From IMG/VR virus record IMGVR_UViG_3300047557_000323, positions 1 to 22,276 of that record: a stretch of 22,276 bases of DNA; one strand, given 5' to 3'. Under the pieces are notes generated by a model. The model saw only the letters and a list, made by a program, of their open reading frames with translations. It was not told the origin of the DNA and ran no database searches. Below are positions 5,139-13,259 of the stretch, piece after piece. A program made the translations under genes and the position numbers. Position 1 is the stretch's first letter, and each line of letters begins with the position of its first letter. Source of the DNA: a virus.

Positions 5139-6421
5139 CAAAAGGCCAAAACAAAACAAATCCAGCAGATAAGGTAGAGCAATGGCCCATTGAGAAACTG
5201 GTGCCATACGCAAAAAACTCTCGCACTCATAGCGATGCTCAAGTCGCTCAAATCGCTGCGTCAATTAAAGAATGGGGATTTACTACCGCTGTCCTGGTGG
5301 ACGAATCAGGAAGCATCATTGCAGGCCACGGTCGCGTCATGGCGGCTCGCAAGCTCGGCATGACATCTCTGCCAGTCATGGTCGCTTCAGGCTGGACGGA
5401 TGCACAGAAGCGCGCCTACGTCATTGCCGACAACAAGCTGGCGCTGAACGCCGGATGGGACAACGAACTGCTGTCTCTTGAACTTGGCGAGCTTGGCGAT
5501 TTAGGATTCGACCTCGAGTTGACCGGATTCACGGATGAGGAAATCAAGGCGCTGATGCCGGTGGAAGTGACCGAAGGACTGACCGACCCGGACGCTGCTC
5601 CTGCCGTGCAGGAAAACCCGGTCACGGTGCCTGGTGACGTCTGGATCATGGGCAAGCACCGGCTGATGTGCGGCGACAGCACCAGCATTTCAGCCGTCGA
5701 GATGCTGATGGCTGGCGAAAAAGCAGACATGGTGTTTACCGACCCACCGTATGGCGTCTCGTATGAAGATTCAAAAGGCAGGAAAATCCAGAACGATGAA
5801 TTGGTCGATGACAAGCTGCAGGAGTTCGTGACTGAGGCATTTTCATGTGGAGTCGCAATCTGCAAAGATGGAGCCGCATGGTTTGTCTGGCACGCATCTC
5901 GATTCCAACGTGAATTTGAGAACGCCTTAAACAAGGCTGGCTTGAAAGTACGCCAGCAGATCATCTGGGTAAAAGGACAAGGAGTTGATGGCACTGCTCA
6001 AGTCCAAGCACCAGCCATTGGCAGAAGCCATTTCAGATGGCTGCACGAGCCGTGTTTTTATGCCAGCAAGACTCAGCCATTCAACGCTGGAGACAGAAAG
6101 ACAACGACCGTCTGGACAGTGACACGACAGACGACAGGCACAGTACACCCGACTCAGAAGCCAGTTGCATTGATTGAGATTGCACTTGAGAACAGCAGCA
6201 AGAGCGAGGACGTTGTGCTTGATCTGTTTGGCGGCAGCGGCAGCACACTGATTGCCTGCGAAAAGACAGGACGCATCAATCGCAGCATGGAACTGGACCC
6301 ACGCTACTGCGACGTCATCGTCAAGCGGTGGCAGGACTTCACCGGCAAGCAGGCAATTCACGCAGAAACTGGCAAACCTTTCGCGGAGGTTAAAAATGGC
6401 AACGAAGACGTTAAAAACTGA
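5135..6421 (+). CDS. ParB-like domain fused to DNA methyltransferase (beta-class, DPPY)
   Basis: The 428-aa protein has an N-terminal ParB/sulfiredoxin-like domain (about 10-110): NSRTHSDAQVAQIAASI, then IAGHGRVMAARKLG. The second half is an N6-adenine or N4-cytosine methyltransferase: catalytic DPPY at 203-206, HPTQKP at 338-343 and the AdoMet-binding LDLFGGSGST at 362-371, with ELDPRYCDVI after it. The order DPPY before the AdoMet site is that of beta-class enzymes. Such fusions are frequent in phages and probably methylate phage DNA to escape host restriction. No partner endonuclease gene is adjacent. It overlaps DUF3310 by ATGA at its start and overlaps the small terminase gene by 26 bp at its end. 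Confidence 0.9.
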   Translation: MTKGQNKTNPADKVEQWPIEKLVPYAKNSRTHSDAQVAQIAASIKEWGFTTAVLVDESGSIIAGHGRVMAARKLGMTSLPVMVASGWTDAQKRAYVIADNKLALNAGWDNELLSLELGELGDLGFDLELTGFTDEEIKALMPVEVTEGLTDPDAAPAVQENPVTVPGDVWIMGKHRLMCGDSTSISAVEMLMAGEKADMVFTDPPYGVSYEDSKGRKIQNDELVDDKLQEFVTEAFSCGVAICKDGAAWFVWHASRFQREFENALNKAGLKVRQQIIWVKGQGVDGTAQVQAPAIGRSHFRWLHEPCFYASKTQPFNAGDRKTTTVWTVTRQTTGTVHPTQKPVALIEIALENSSKSEDVVLDLFGGSGSTLIACEKTGRINRSMELDPRYCDVIVKRWQDFTGKQAIHAETGKPFAEVKNGNEDVKN

Positions 6422-6818
6422 AAAATCGGTTGTAAAAAAGGTCGGACAGAACGGCGGCGCTCGAGAAGGCGCTGGCCGACCAGCCTTCGAACCGACCGAC
6501 GCAGAGCGAAAACAGGTCGAGGCCATGTCAGGCTACGGCCTGCCGATTGAGCAGATTGCAGTCCTGGTGCGCCACGGAATCGACACCGACACGCTGCGCA
6601 AGCATTTCGCCCAGGAACTGATTGCAGGCAAAGCCAAGGCCAACTCAGGCGTTGGCCGCACGCTGTTCCAGAAGGCGATGGGGGGCGATACCGCAGCCAT
6701 GATCTGGTGGTCAAAGACGCAGATGCGCTGGAAGGAAGTCCAGCAGCATGAACTGACTGGCGTTGATGGAGCACCAATTGAGTTCGCAAAAATCGAGCGC
6801 GTGGTGATTAAGAAGTGA
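6396..6818 (+). CDS. terS: Small terminase subunit
   Basis: The ATG at 6396 follows a strong GGAGGT site by 5 nt, both inside the end of the methyltransferase gene. The 140-aa product starts with a Lys-rich tail and GGAREGAGRP (20-29), an arm common in phage small terminases, then a helix-turn-helix region (about 43-72: YGLPIEQIAVLVRHGIDTDTLRKHF) that would recognise the pac or cos site. It continues with a helical stretch containing GGDTAAMIWWSKTQMRW, a pattern shared by small terminases of this kind. It is followed by the large terminase with a GTGA overlap. Its role is to select phage DNA and regulate the motor. The call rests on the motif pattern and the neighbour. Confidence 0.85.
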   Translation: MATKTLKTEKSVVKKVGQNGGAREGAGRPAFEPTDAERKQVEAMSGYGLPIEQIAVLVRHGIDTDTLRKHFAQELIAGKAKANSGVGRTLFQKAMGGDTAAMIWWSKTQMRWKEVQQHELTGVDGAPIEFAKIERVVIKK

Positions 6819-8038
6819 AAACACTTCGCATCGAAACCCCAGAATGGGCGCTGCCGCTTCTTGAGCCTGCGCGATACAAGGGTGCTTACGGCGGGCGAGG
6901 AAGCGGCAAAAGCCATTTCTTTGCCGAGATGATGGTGGAGGCTCACCTGATCGACCAAAAGCGCCGTAGCGTCTGCGTGCGTGAGATCCAGAAGTCTCTG
7001 AATCAGTCGGTTAAGCGCCTGCTTGAACTGAAGATCGAGCAACTGAACGCTGGCACTTACTTCGAGGTGCAGGAAGCCGTCATCAAATGCAAGAAGGGCG
7101 ACGGTCTGATCATCTTCCAAGGCATGCAGAACCACACAGCCGATTCCATCAAGTCGCTAGAAGGCTACGATTGCGCCTGGGTCGAAGAAGCTCAAAGTCT
7201 GAGCCAGCGCAGTCTTGACCTGCTGCGTCCGACCATCCGCAAGCCTGGCTCAGAACTGTGGTTCACATGGAACCCGAGTCAGGCCAGTGATCCGGTCGAT
7301 CACTTGCTGCGAGGCGATGCGCAACCGCCAGGCTCGGCTGTGATTGAGGTCAACTGGAACCAGAATCCTTGGTTTCCTGACGTCTTGCGTGCTGAAATGG
7401 AGTACGACCGCAGGCGAGATCCGGACAAGTTCGCCCATGTCTGGCAAGGAGCGTACCTGCGCAACACCGAGGCGCGAGTGTTCAAAAACTGGCGAGTTGA
7501 GGAGTTTGAGGCTCCTGCGGACGCCATCCACAGGCTCGGCGCTGACTGGGGATTTGCCACTGATCCGACCGTTCTTGTGCGCTGCCACATCATTGGCCGC
7601 ACGCTGTACATCGACTATGAGGCGTACATGGTCGGCTGCGAGATTGTCAACACGCCTGATCTGTTCATGACTGTCCCTCAGTCAGAGAAATGGCCGCTGG
7701 TGGCCGACTCCTCGAGGCCAGAGACGATCAGCCACATGCGAAAGCATGGCTTTCCAAAGATCATGGGCGCGGTCAAAGGCCCGAAATCCGTGCAGGAAGG
7801 CGTCGAGTGGCTCAAGTCCTACGACATCGTGGTGCATCCGCGCTGCCAGCACACAATTGACGAATTGACGGCCTACAGTTACAAGATCGACAGCCTGACC
7901 GGACAGGTGCTGCCGGTCTTGCAAGATGAAAAAAACCATGTTATTGACGCTTTAAGGTATGCTTGCGAGGGTATTCGTCGGGCGGCTCCAAGAAATCCTG
8001 TGGAGTTCAAACCGATTCCGACCGTCAATCGGTGGTGA
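6815..8038 (+). CDS. terL: Large terminase subunit (PBSX/Terminase_3 type)
   Basis: The 407-aa motor protein starts at GTG 6815, which overlaps the small-subunit stop. The ATPase half carries Walker A YGGRGSGKS (25-33), Walker B CAWVEEA (120-126) and the coupling motif ELWFTWNP (147-154). The nuclease half has RNase H-like acids in GADWGF (D244), VADSS (D298) and HVIDALRYA (D378). Order and spacing fit the Terminase_3/Terminase_3C families. It cuts concatemeric DNA and pumps it into the prohead through the portal encoded next. All catalytic residues expected are present, so it should be functional. The lysine-poor C-terminus NPVEFKPIPTVNRW is probably the portal-docking tail. Confidence 0.93.
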   Translation: MKTLRIETPEWALPLLEPARYKGAYGGRGSGKSHFFAEMMVEAHLIDQKRRSVCVREIQKSLNQSVKRLLELKIEQLNAGTYFEVQEAVIKCKKGDGLIIFQGMQNHTADSIKSLEGYDCAWVEEAQSLSQRSLDLLRPTIRKPGSELWFTWNPSQASDPVDHLLRGDAQPPGSAVIEVNWNQNPWFPDVLRAEMEYDRRRDPDKFAHVWQGAYLRNTEARVFKNWRVEEFEAPADAIHRLGADWGFATDPTVLVRCHIIGRTLYIDYEAYMVGCEIVNTPDLFMTVPQSEKWPLVADSSRPETISHMRKHGFPKIMGAVKGPKSVQEGVEWLKSYDIVVHPRCQHTIDELTAYSYKIDSLTGQVLPVLQDEKNHVIDALRYACEGIRRAAPRNPVEFKPIPTVNRW

Positions 8039-8040
8039 CA

Positions 8041-10425
8041 ATGGCACGAATCTCAAACGAACAGCGACTGGCTGGACTGCACGCAGAAGCACTCTCGGAC
8101 TTCGACAAGATCCAGTCCGCACTGCGTGACGAACGCCTCCAGTGCCTGCAAGACCGCCGGTTCTATTCTCTGGCAGGCGCTCAATGGGAAGGACCGCTGT
8201 GGGATCAGTACGAAAACCGCCCCAAGTTTGAGGTCAACAAGATCCACATGGCGGTCATTCGGATCATCAACGAATACCGCAACAACCGCATCTCTGTCGA
8301 TTTCGTCAGCAAGGACGGCAAGACAGACGACAAGATGGCTGAGACTCTTGACGGCCTGTATCGTGCTGATGAGCAGGATTCTGTTGCGTCAGAGGCTTAC
8401 GACAACGCCTTCGAGGAGGCGGTCGGCGGTGGATTTGGTGCTTGGCGTCTGCGCACTGAATACGAGGACGACGAGGACGACGAGAACGAAAAGCAGCGCA
8501 TCCGCATTGAGCCAATCTTTGATGCCGATTCGTCCGTTTACTTCGACTTGCAGTCCAAGCGCCAGGACAAGTCTGACTCGCGGTATTGCTTCGTTGTGAC
8601 GGCCATGACGCGAGACGCCTACAAGGAAACGTATGGCGATGACCCGACGACCTGGCCGAAAGTCGTGCATCAGTACGAGTTCGACTGGTGTACGCCTGAC
8701 GTTGTTTTTGTGGCCGAATACTACAAAGTCGAGGAAACGACTGAGTTAGTTCGCATCTTCAGGACGATTGACGGTCAGGAAGAACGCTACCGCAAATCTG
8801 ACTTTGAGGCTGACGAAACGCTGGAAGAAACGCTCGCCGCGATTGGCACCATCGAGGTCAGGCAAAAGCGGGTCAAGCGGCGGCGCGTGCGTAAGTACAT
8901 CATGTCTGGCGGGCGGGTGTTGGAGGATCTGGGCTACATCGCAGGTAAGTGCATCCCGGTCGTGCCGGTCTACGGCAAGCGTTGGTTTGTGGATAACGTT
9001 GAGCGTTGCATGGGTCACGTTCGACTGGCTAAGGATGCGCAGCGCCTGCGCAACATGCAACTTTCCAAGCTCGGCGAGATTGCTGCGCTGTCCAGCGTTG
9101 AAAAGCCCATCCTGACGCCTGAGCAGGTTGCAGGGCATCAACTGATGTGGGCTGAGGACAACATCAAAGACTATCCGTACCTGCTGATCAATCCGATCAT
9201 GGCAGCGGACGGCAGCACGCAGGTAGCAGGCCCGGTTGCGTACACCAAGAGTGCGGCAGTGCCTCCTGCACTGGCAGGCATCATTCAGGTGACAGAGCAG
9301 GACATGCGCGATGTCTTGGGCAACCAAGAGCAGGCAGATAAGGTCGTCAGCAACATCTCAGGCAAGGCTGTGGAGATGATCCAGCAGCGCTTGGACATGC
9401 AGACCTTCATCTATATGTCCAACTTTGCCAAGGCGATGAAACGCTGCGGGGAGATTTGGCTTTCGATGGCGCAGGATGTCTACGTCGAAGAAGGCCGCAC
9501 CATGAAAACGATCAATGCCAATGGAGATGTTGGCATGATCGAGATGATGAAGCCTGCCATCAACGAAAACGGCGAGATGTATGCCGAGAACGATCTGTCG
9601 CAGGCCAGGTTTGATGTTGATGTGGAAGTCGGCCCGACCAGTCAGAGTCGGCGTGCAGCAACCGTTCGCGCACTGACTGGCATGCTTTCCATCACGCAAG
9701 ACCCTGAGACGCAGCAAGTCTTGCAGGCGATGGCGATGATGAACATGGAAGGAGAGGGCATCGCTGATGTGCGCGACTTCTTCCGCAAGCGCCTGCTGAA
9801 ACTTGGCGTCATCAAGCCCACCGACGAAGAAGCGCAGGAGTTGATGCTTGAGATTCAGGGCCAGCCTGCTGACCCGAATACGATCTTCTTGCAGGCAGCG
9901 GCTGAGGAGGCAGTGGCAAAGGCTGCCAAGGCTCGCGCTGATACCGTCCTGACGGTGGCAAAGGCTGAGGAAACGCAAGCCAAAACGATTGAGACGCTTG
10001 CCAAGGTGCAGGGCGAAGGCATGCCTCAAGTCAGCATTGAGGCATCGCCTGCTGCGCCTCAGCCTGTTCAGGCTCAACCAATGAAGCCAGACAACTCAGA
10101 CCTCGAGCGTGCAAAACTTGAGATTGAAGTCGAGAACATGCGGGTTGAGACGGCGATGAAGCTGATCAAACTGGCAGAGGCCGACAACAAGATCAAGACG
10201 CTGCAAGAGGAAAAAGAGCAGTCCAGTCAGGTGCTGAGTGAGACGGTGAAAGATGTGCAGGAAGTGGTGCAGGGTCTGGTCGAAAGTTTTAAGAACTTTG
10301 AGGATTCTGTGAAAATGCTCTCTGACAGCAGCAAGGAAGCGTCCGAGAAGGCTATCGAGGCAATCAAGCGTCCGAAACGGGTCATCCGTGAGAACGGCAA
10401 GATCGTCGGCATCGAAACCCAATAG
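8041..10425 (+). CDS. P22-like portal protein
   Basis: A 794-aa protein beginning MARISNEQRL, with a start 2 nt after the terminase stop. Residues 15-130 show the P22 portal pattern: the helical DRRFYSLAGAQWEG segment, the strand and helix with NKIHMAVIRIINEYRNNRISV, and then the GGGFGAWRLRTEYEDDEDDEN acidic stretch. The stem and crown segments follow. P22 gp1 is 725 aa; this one is longer, mostly through a C-terminal helical tail (about 690-794) rich in Glu and Lys that suits the long coiled-coil barrel of P22-type portals. Twelve copies would form the DNA entry/exit ring. The MARISNE start is chosen over an upstream in-frame start because homologues begin there and it follows the terminase stop directly. 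Confidence 0.92.
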   Translation: MARISNEQRLAGLHAEALSDFDKIQSALRDERLQCLQDRRFYSLAGAQWEGPLWDQYENRPKFEVNKIHMAVIRIINEYRNNRISVDFVSKDGKTDDKMAETLDGLYRADEQDSVASEAYDNAFEEAVGGGFGAWRLRTEYEDDEDDENEKQRIRIEPIFDADSSVYFDLQSKRQDKSDSRYCFVVTAMTRDAYKETYGDDPTTWPKVVHQYEFDWCTPDVVFVAEYYKVEETTELVRIFRTIDGQEERYRKSDFEADETLEETLAAIGTIEVRQKRVKRRRVRKYIMSGGRVLEDLGYIAGKCIPVVPVYGKRWFVDNVERCMGHVRLAKDAQRLRNMQLSKLGEIAALSSVEKPILTPEQVAGHQLMWAEDNIKDYPYLLINPIMAADGSTQVAGPVAYTKSAAVPPALAGIIQVTEQDMRDVLGNQEQADKVVSNISGKAVEMIQQRLDMQTFIYMSNFAKAMKRCGEIWLSMAQDVYVEEGRTMKTINANGDVGMIEMMKPAINENGEMYAENDLSQARFDVDVEVGPTSQSRRAATVRALTGMLSITQDPETQQVLQAMAMMNMEGEGIADVRDFFRKRLLKLGVIKPTDEEAQELMLEIQGQPADPNTIFLQAAAEEAVAKAAKARADTVLTVAKAEETQAKTIETLAKVQGEGMPQVSIEASPAAPQPVQAQPMKPDNSDLERAKLEIEVENMRVETAMKLIKLAEADNKIKTLQEEKEQSSQVLSETVKDVQEVVQGLVESFKNFEDSVKMLSDSSKEASEKAIEAIKRPKRVIRENGKIVGIETQ

Positions 10426-10435
10426 GTGAGTCAAC

Positions 10436-10834
10436 ATGGCAAATGCCATTTATCCCAAGTACAAGCAGGCGTTGCTCGATGCGTCAGCAGACGTTGATCT
10501 GAACGATGGCACCGTTAAGGTCGCGCTTAGTACCGCTGCGTACAACTCGGCGCATGACTTCTACGATGATGTCAGCGCATCGACGGTTGGCACGCCTCAA
10601 ACGATTGCCAACACAACAGTGACTGATGGCCTGTTTGATGGTGACAACGTGACCTACACCGCTGTGCCTAGTGGCAGCACGGTGACTGCGCTGATCATCT
10701 ACATCGACACCGGCACGCCTGGCACATCAAGGCTTGTGGCGTTTATCGACACTGGTGTGACAGGGTTCCCGTTGTCCACCAACGGCGGTGATGTGACTGT
10801 CTCCTGGAACGCCAGCGGGATCTTCCAACTGTGA
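10436..10834 (+). CDS. 132-aa beta-rich phage structural protein, unknown role
   Basis: An AGGTGAG site precedes ATG 10436. The product starts MANAIYPKYKQALLDASADVDLNDGTVKVALS and then is almost wholly Ser/Thr/Gly/Val-rich beta sequence, ending GGDVTVSWNASGIFQL. I recognise this pattern from small virion-associated proteins that many tailed phages encode in head or tail modules; no activity is known. The position straight after the portal and before the beta-helix and scaffold genes suggests a head-decorating or head-completion protein. Its stop overlaps the next GTG start (GTGA). There is no signal peptide or membrane segment. Confidence 0.8.
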   Translation: MANAIYPKYKQALLDASADVDLNDGTVKVALSTAAYNSAHDFYDDVSASTVGTPQTIANTTVTDGLFDGDNVTYTAVPSGSTVTALIIYIDTGTPGTSRLVAFIDTGVTGFPLSTNGGDVTVSWNASGIFQL

Positions 10835-11049
10835 ACCAGATCGTTTCTGCGTCATACGTTATCGACAGCCACGAGCAACAGGACGGCTCCCGGTGGGTCA
10901 AGGAGTCTTATGTGGACTCCAATGGCGCAACACAAACGTGCCTTTACAAGTTGCCTGCTGGGCAGGGCGATGCCCAGGCTCAAGCAAACATGGATGCGCG
11001 AGTCATTGAGATCAATCGACAGATTGCGGGGCTGACCACAGATGGCTGA
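10831..11049 (+). CDS. 72-aa small unknown protein
   Basis: Starts at GTG 10831, coupled to the preceding gene by a GTGA overlap, and ends 8 bp inside the following gene. The 72 residues include a beta-like first half (VSASYVIDSHEQQDGSRWVKESYVDSNG) and a helical second half with AQAQANMDARVIEINRQIAGL. I do not recognise a family. The double overlap with both neighbours and consistent base composition argue that it is real. It may be a chaperone or connector for the larger beta-helix protein that follows, but that is only positional inference. Confidence 0.65.
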   Translation: MNQIVSASYVIDSHEQQDGSRWVKESYVDSNGATQTCLYKLPAGQGDAQAQANMDARVIEINRQIAGLTTDG

Positions 11050-12406
11050 CATTTTCGTTGACAGCGCAGCCACGGGTACGGGCACTGGCACGAACTGGGC
11101 CAATGCGTACACCACGCTTGCTGCTGCGATTACTGCTTCAACCAACGCAGACACAATCTACGTTGCCAACACGCACAACGCCTCGCAGACAACCGCCAAA
11201 ACCTTCACCTGCCCGACCTCTCCGGGCTTACGGGTTCTTGTTGTCACTCCTTCTGGGGCGTCTGGTAATAGTGGATTGGCTACGGGCGCGATTGAGGCAA
11301 TTGGCGCTGGCAGTGCGACGTTTACGATCAACGGGTTTGCCTATTTTTATGGGCTGTCAATTTACGGAGCAACAACTAATAACCCAGCATCTTTGATTTC
11401 TCTTGCTGTGGCGAATGGCGCATCTGCTGCACTGTACTTTGAAAATTGCGTTTTTCAACTGCGTACAGCATCAACAACGGCTGGTGTTGGATATAACCTC
11501 GGATCAGTTAGAGCCAGTACAAGCCAAGATAACTTGCTGGATTTCAAAGACACTTCATTCAGGTTTGGGTCCACAAGTCAGGGGTTTATTTGTGGCAATG
11601 CCAGAGTGCGAGCGCAAAACATTTCTTTTGACTCTGCTGGATCTGCGCCAACAACCCTGATTCAAAATCGTCCGGGGTCAGGCAATTTTTTTATCGAAGC
11701 GAGCGATTTGTCGGGTGAGTCTTGGTCGAATCTTGTCAGTGTCGCCTGGCTGTCGATCTATGACATTTTGCTGAGGAACTGCAAACTGCCATCCGGCACC
11801 GCGCTGACGACTGGCACTTATTCCGGCCCAGGTGGTGTTTCCATTCGGATGGAAAACTGCGACGCTGGAGATACGCAATACAACGTGGCGCTCGGTTCGT
11901 ACACTGGCACGGTTGTCGATGAGACGACTATTGTCAGGACTGGTGGAGGCGCGACTGCGCTGCGGCTGGATACGAGCGCGAACACCAAGTTTCCATATTC
12001 AACGTTGACTGTTGAGGGTGCTCGGTACAACAGCGTTGTGGGCACATCGCAGACGCTGACGATTGAGTTTATCCACGATACAAGCACGGCAGCCGGACAA
12101 GGGTCAGGCACCAGTTTTGCCTACACCAATGCTGAGTTGTGGGTCGAGTTGCAGTATCAGGGCACGAGCGGTTTTCCGCTGGCCTTGATCGACCTTGATG
12201 ACCGCGCTGCAAACGTCCTGAGCACGCCTGCCGATCAACCATCATCATCTGCAACGTGGACGACGACCGGCATGACGACGCCTGTGAAGGGCAAGATGGA
12301 ATGTACATTCACGGCGCAAGAGGCTGGGTATCTGCTATTTAAGGTCTGTTTTGCTGCACCGTCAAAGGTGGTCTATGTTGACCTTCTGGGTGTGACGGTC
12401 GCCTGA
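11042..12406 (+). CDS. Probable right-handed beta-helix (pectin lyase-like) virion protein
   Basis: The 454-aa protein begins ADIFVDSAATGTGTGTNWANAYTTLAAAI and then ADTIYVA, which is the typical entrance of phage and bacterial pectin lyase-like beta-helices (a FVD/YVD strand, a GTGT-NWANAY loop and a DTIYV strand). Repeating short strands and Asn/Ser/Gly turns fill residues 60-310. The last 110 residues read like a beta-sandwich cap (SQTLTIEFIHD, LWVELQYQG, LLFKVCFA). Such proteins bind or cleave surface sugars, or decorate capsids. It sits between portal and scaffold rather than among tail genes, so a head fibre is an alternative to a receptor-binding spike. Positions 11330-11700 are more AT-rich than the flanks. 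Confidence 0.7.
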   Translation: MADIFVDSAATGTGTGTNWANAYTTLAAAITASTNADTIYVANTHNASQTTAKTFTCPTSPGLRVLVVTPSGASGNSGLATGAIEAIGAGSATFTINGFAYFYGLSIYGATTNNPASLISLAVANGASAALYFENCVFQLRTASTTAGVGYNLGSVRASTSQDNLLDFKDTSFRFGSTSQGFICGNARVRAQNISFDSAGSAPTTLIQNRPGSGNFFIEASDLSGESWSNLVSVAWLSIYDILLRNCKLPSGTALTTGTYSGPGGVSIRMENCDAGDTQYNVALGSYTGTVVDETTIVRTGGGATALRLDTSANTKFPYSTLTVEGARYNSVVGTSQTLTIEFIHDTSTAAGQGSGTSFAYTNAELWVELQYQGTSGFPLALIDLDDRAANVLSTPADQPSSSATWTTTGMTTPVKGKMECTFTAQEAGYLLFKVCFAAPSKVVYVDLLGVTVA

Positions 12407-12407
12407 T

Positions 12408-13259
12408 ATGGCTACAGGCCGTCTGATTCCCGGGTATGGGTTTGTCGTTGAGACAACGACAACCGGGCGTCTGGTTCCGGGTTACGGATTTGTCGTTGAG
12501 ACAGAATCGACTGGGCAGACGCTCACACCAGGTCTGTACACCAACAATCAGACCTTTTACGGGCCGACTGTCACCTCAACGGTCACACTTAGCCCGTCGC
12601 TGTATACCAATACTCAGACGTTCTACGGGCCGACCGTTACGCTCGGGCCTGCGCCTCAGACTTTATCTCCGAGTCTGTACACGAACCAGCAGACGTTTTA
12701 CGGCCCGACTGTCATCAGGCAGCAGTTTCTTGAGCCTGGGCTGTACACAAATCAGCAAATCTTCTACGGCCCAATCGTCACTCAGGTTGCGCCGCAGACC
12801 GTTTTCCCGGATCTGTTCGTCAATCAGAACCAGTTCTTTGGGGTCACAATCCTCGGCGCTGGTGGTGGAGCGACAGCAAAAGGCGGCTGGGCCACAGAGC
12901 GCCGCAGGCTTGAACTGTCGATTCAGCAGCGCCAGGCTCAACAGACGCTGGCTCAGTCCAGGGACAAAGTTGCCAAGAAGATCGCAAAACGCATTGAGCG
13001 TTTTGTGGAGGCAGACTTCCAGGACGAGATTGACGAAATCGTTGCGCTGCAAAAAGAGTTTGCAAAACTCGAAGCGCGGTACAATAATTCGCAACAGTTG
13101 TCCACAGACCTTCGTGATGCCACGAAGGTGCTACAAGAATTTATCCAGGATGAGCAGGACGCAATTGACCTGTTGATGCTGGTGCAGGAATTTGACGCGA
13201 GATGCGTCATTGAGGCAACCGCCAGCCCTAATGTGGCGAGTTTGATGGGATCAGCATGA
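12408..13259 (+). CDS. Tandem-repeat protein with coiled-coil tail
   Basis: A 283-aa protein starting 1 nt after the beta-helix stop. Residues 3-16 and 19-32 are two near-identical TGRL(I/V)PGYGFVVET units. Residues 39-148 hold five units of the pattern LxPxLYTNxQTFYGPTV, the last one degenerate. After a Gly/Ala hinge (149-160) the rest is helical and highly charged (about 162-255: ERRRLELSIQQRQAQQTLAQ, then KKIAKRIERFVEADFQDEIDEIV), probably a coiled coil. Similar LYTN/FYGPTV repeats appear in other phage virion proteins. Layout suggests an extended fibre-like head or a linker attached through the coil. It overlaps the scaffold gene by ATGA. Function is unknown. Confidence 0.72.
   Translation: MATGRLIPGYGFVVETTTTGRLVPGYGFVVETESTGQTLTPGLYTNNQTFYGPTVTSTVTLSPSLYTNTQTFYGPTVTLGPAPQTLSPSLYTNQQTFYGPTVIRQQFLEPGLYTNQQIFYGPIVTQVAPQTVFPDLFVNQNQFFGVTILGAGGGATAKGGWATERRRLELSIQQRQAQQTLAQSRDKVAKKIAKRIERFVEADFQDEIDEIVALQKEFAKLEARYNNSQQLSTDLRDATKVLQEFIQDEQDAIDLLMLVQEFDARCVIEATASPNVASLMGSA
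12414..12503 (+). repeat. Two tandem TGRLxPGYGFVVET coding repeats
   Basis: Two 14-residue units, 16 codons apart, differ at one residue (I to V) at the protein level. They occupy the N-terminal end of the tandem-repeat protein, before the LYTN units. Confidence 0.8.
12522..12854 (+). repeat. Five LxPxLYTNxQTFYGPTV coding repeats
   Basis: Units lie at residues 39-55, 61-77, 86-102, 108-124 and 132-148. Period varies (22, 25, 22, 24 residues) because of linkers with Thr, Ala and Pro. Units 1-4 keep LYTN and FYGP; unit 5 is worn to LFVN and FFGV. DNA copies diverge at third positions, so the array is old rather than newly amplified. Confidence 0.85.

Noticed and set aside
8746-10077. Two long minus-strand frames within the portal gene
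   Set aside because: The portal frame is clearly coding over the whole stretch; the reverse frames lack recognisable sequence.
11042-12406. Diversity-generating retroelement target
   Set aside because: No reverse transcriptase gene or template repeat is present in the window.
12522-12854. CRISPR-like array
   Set aside because: Spacing and identity follow amino acid repeats, third codon positions vary, and the reading frame is open throughout.
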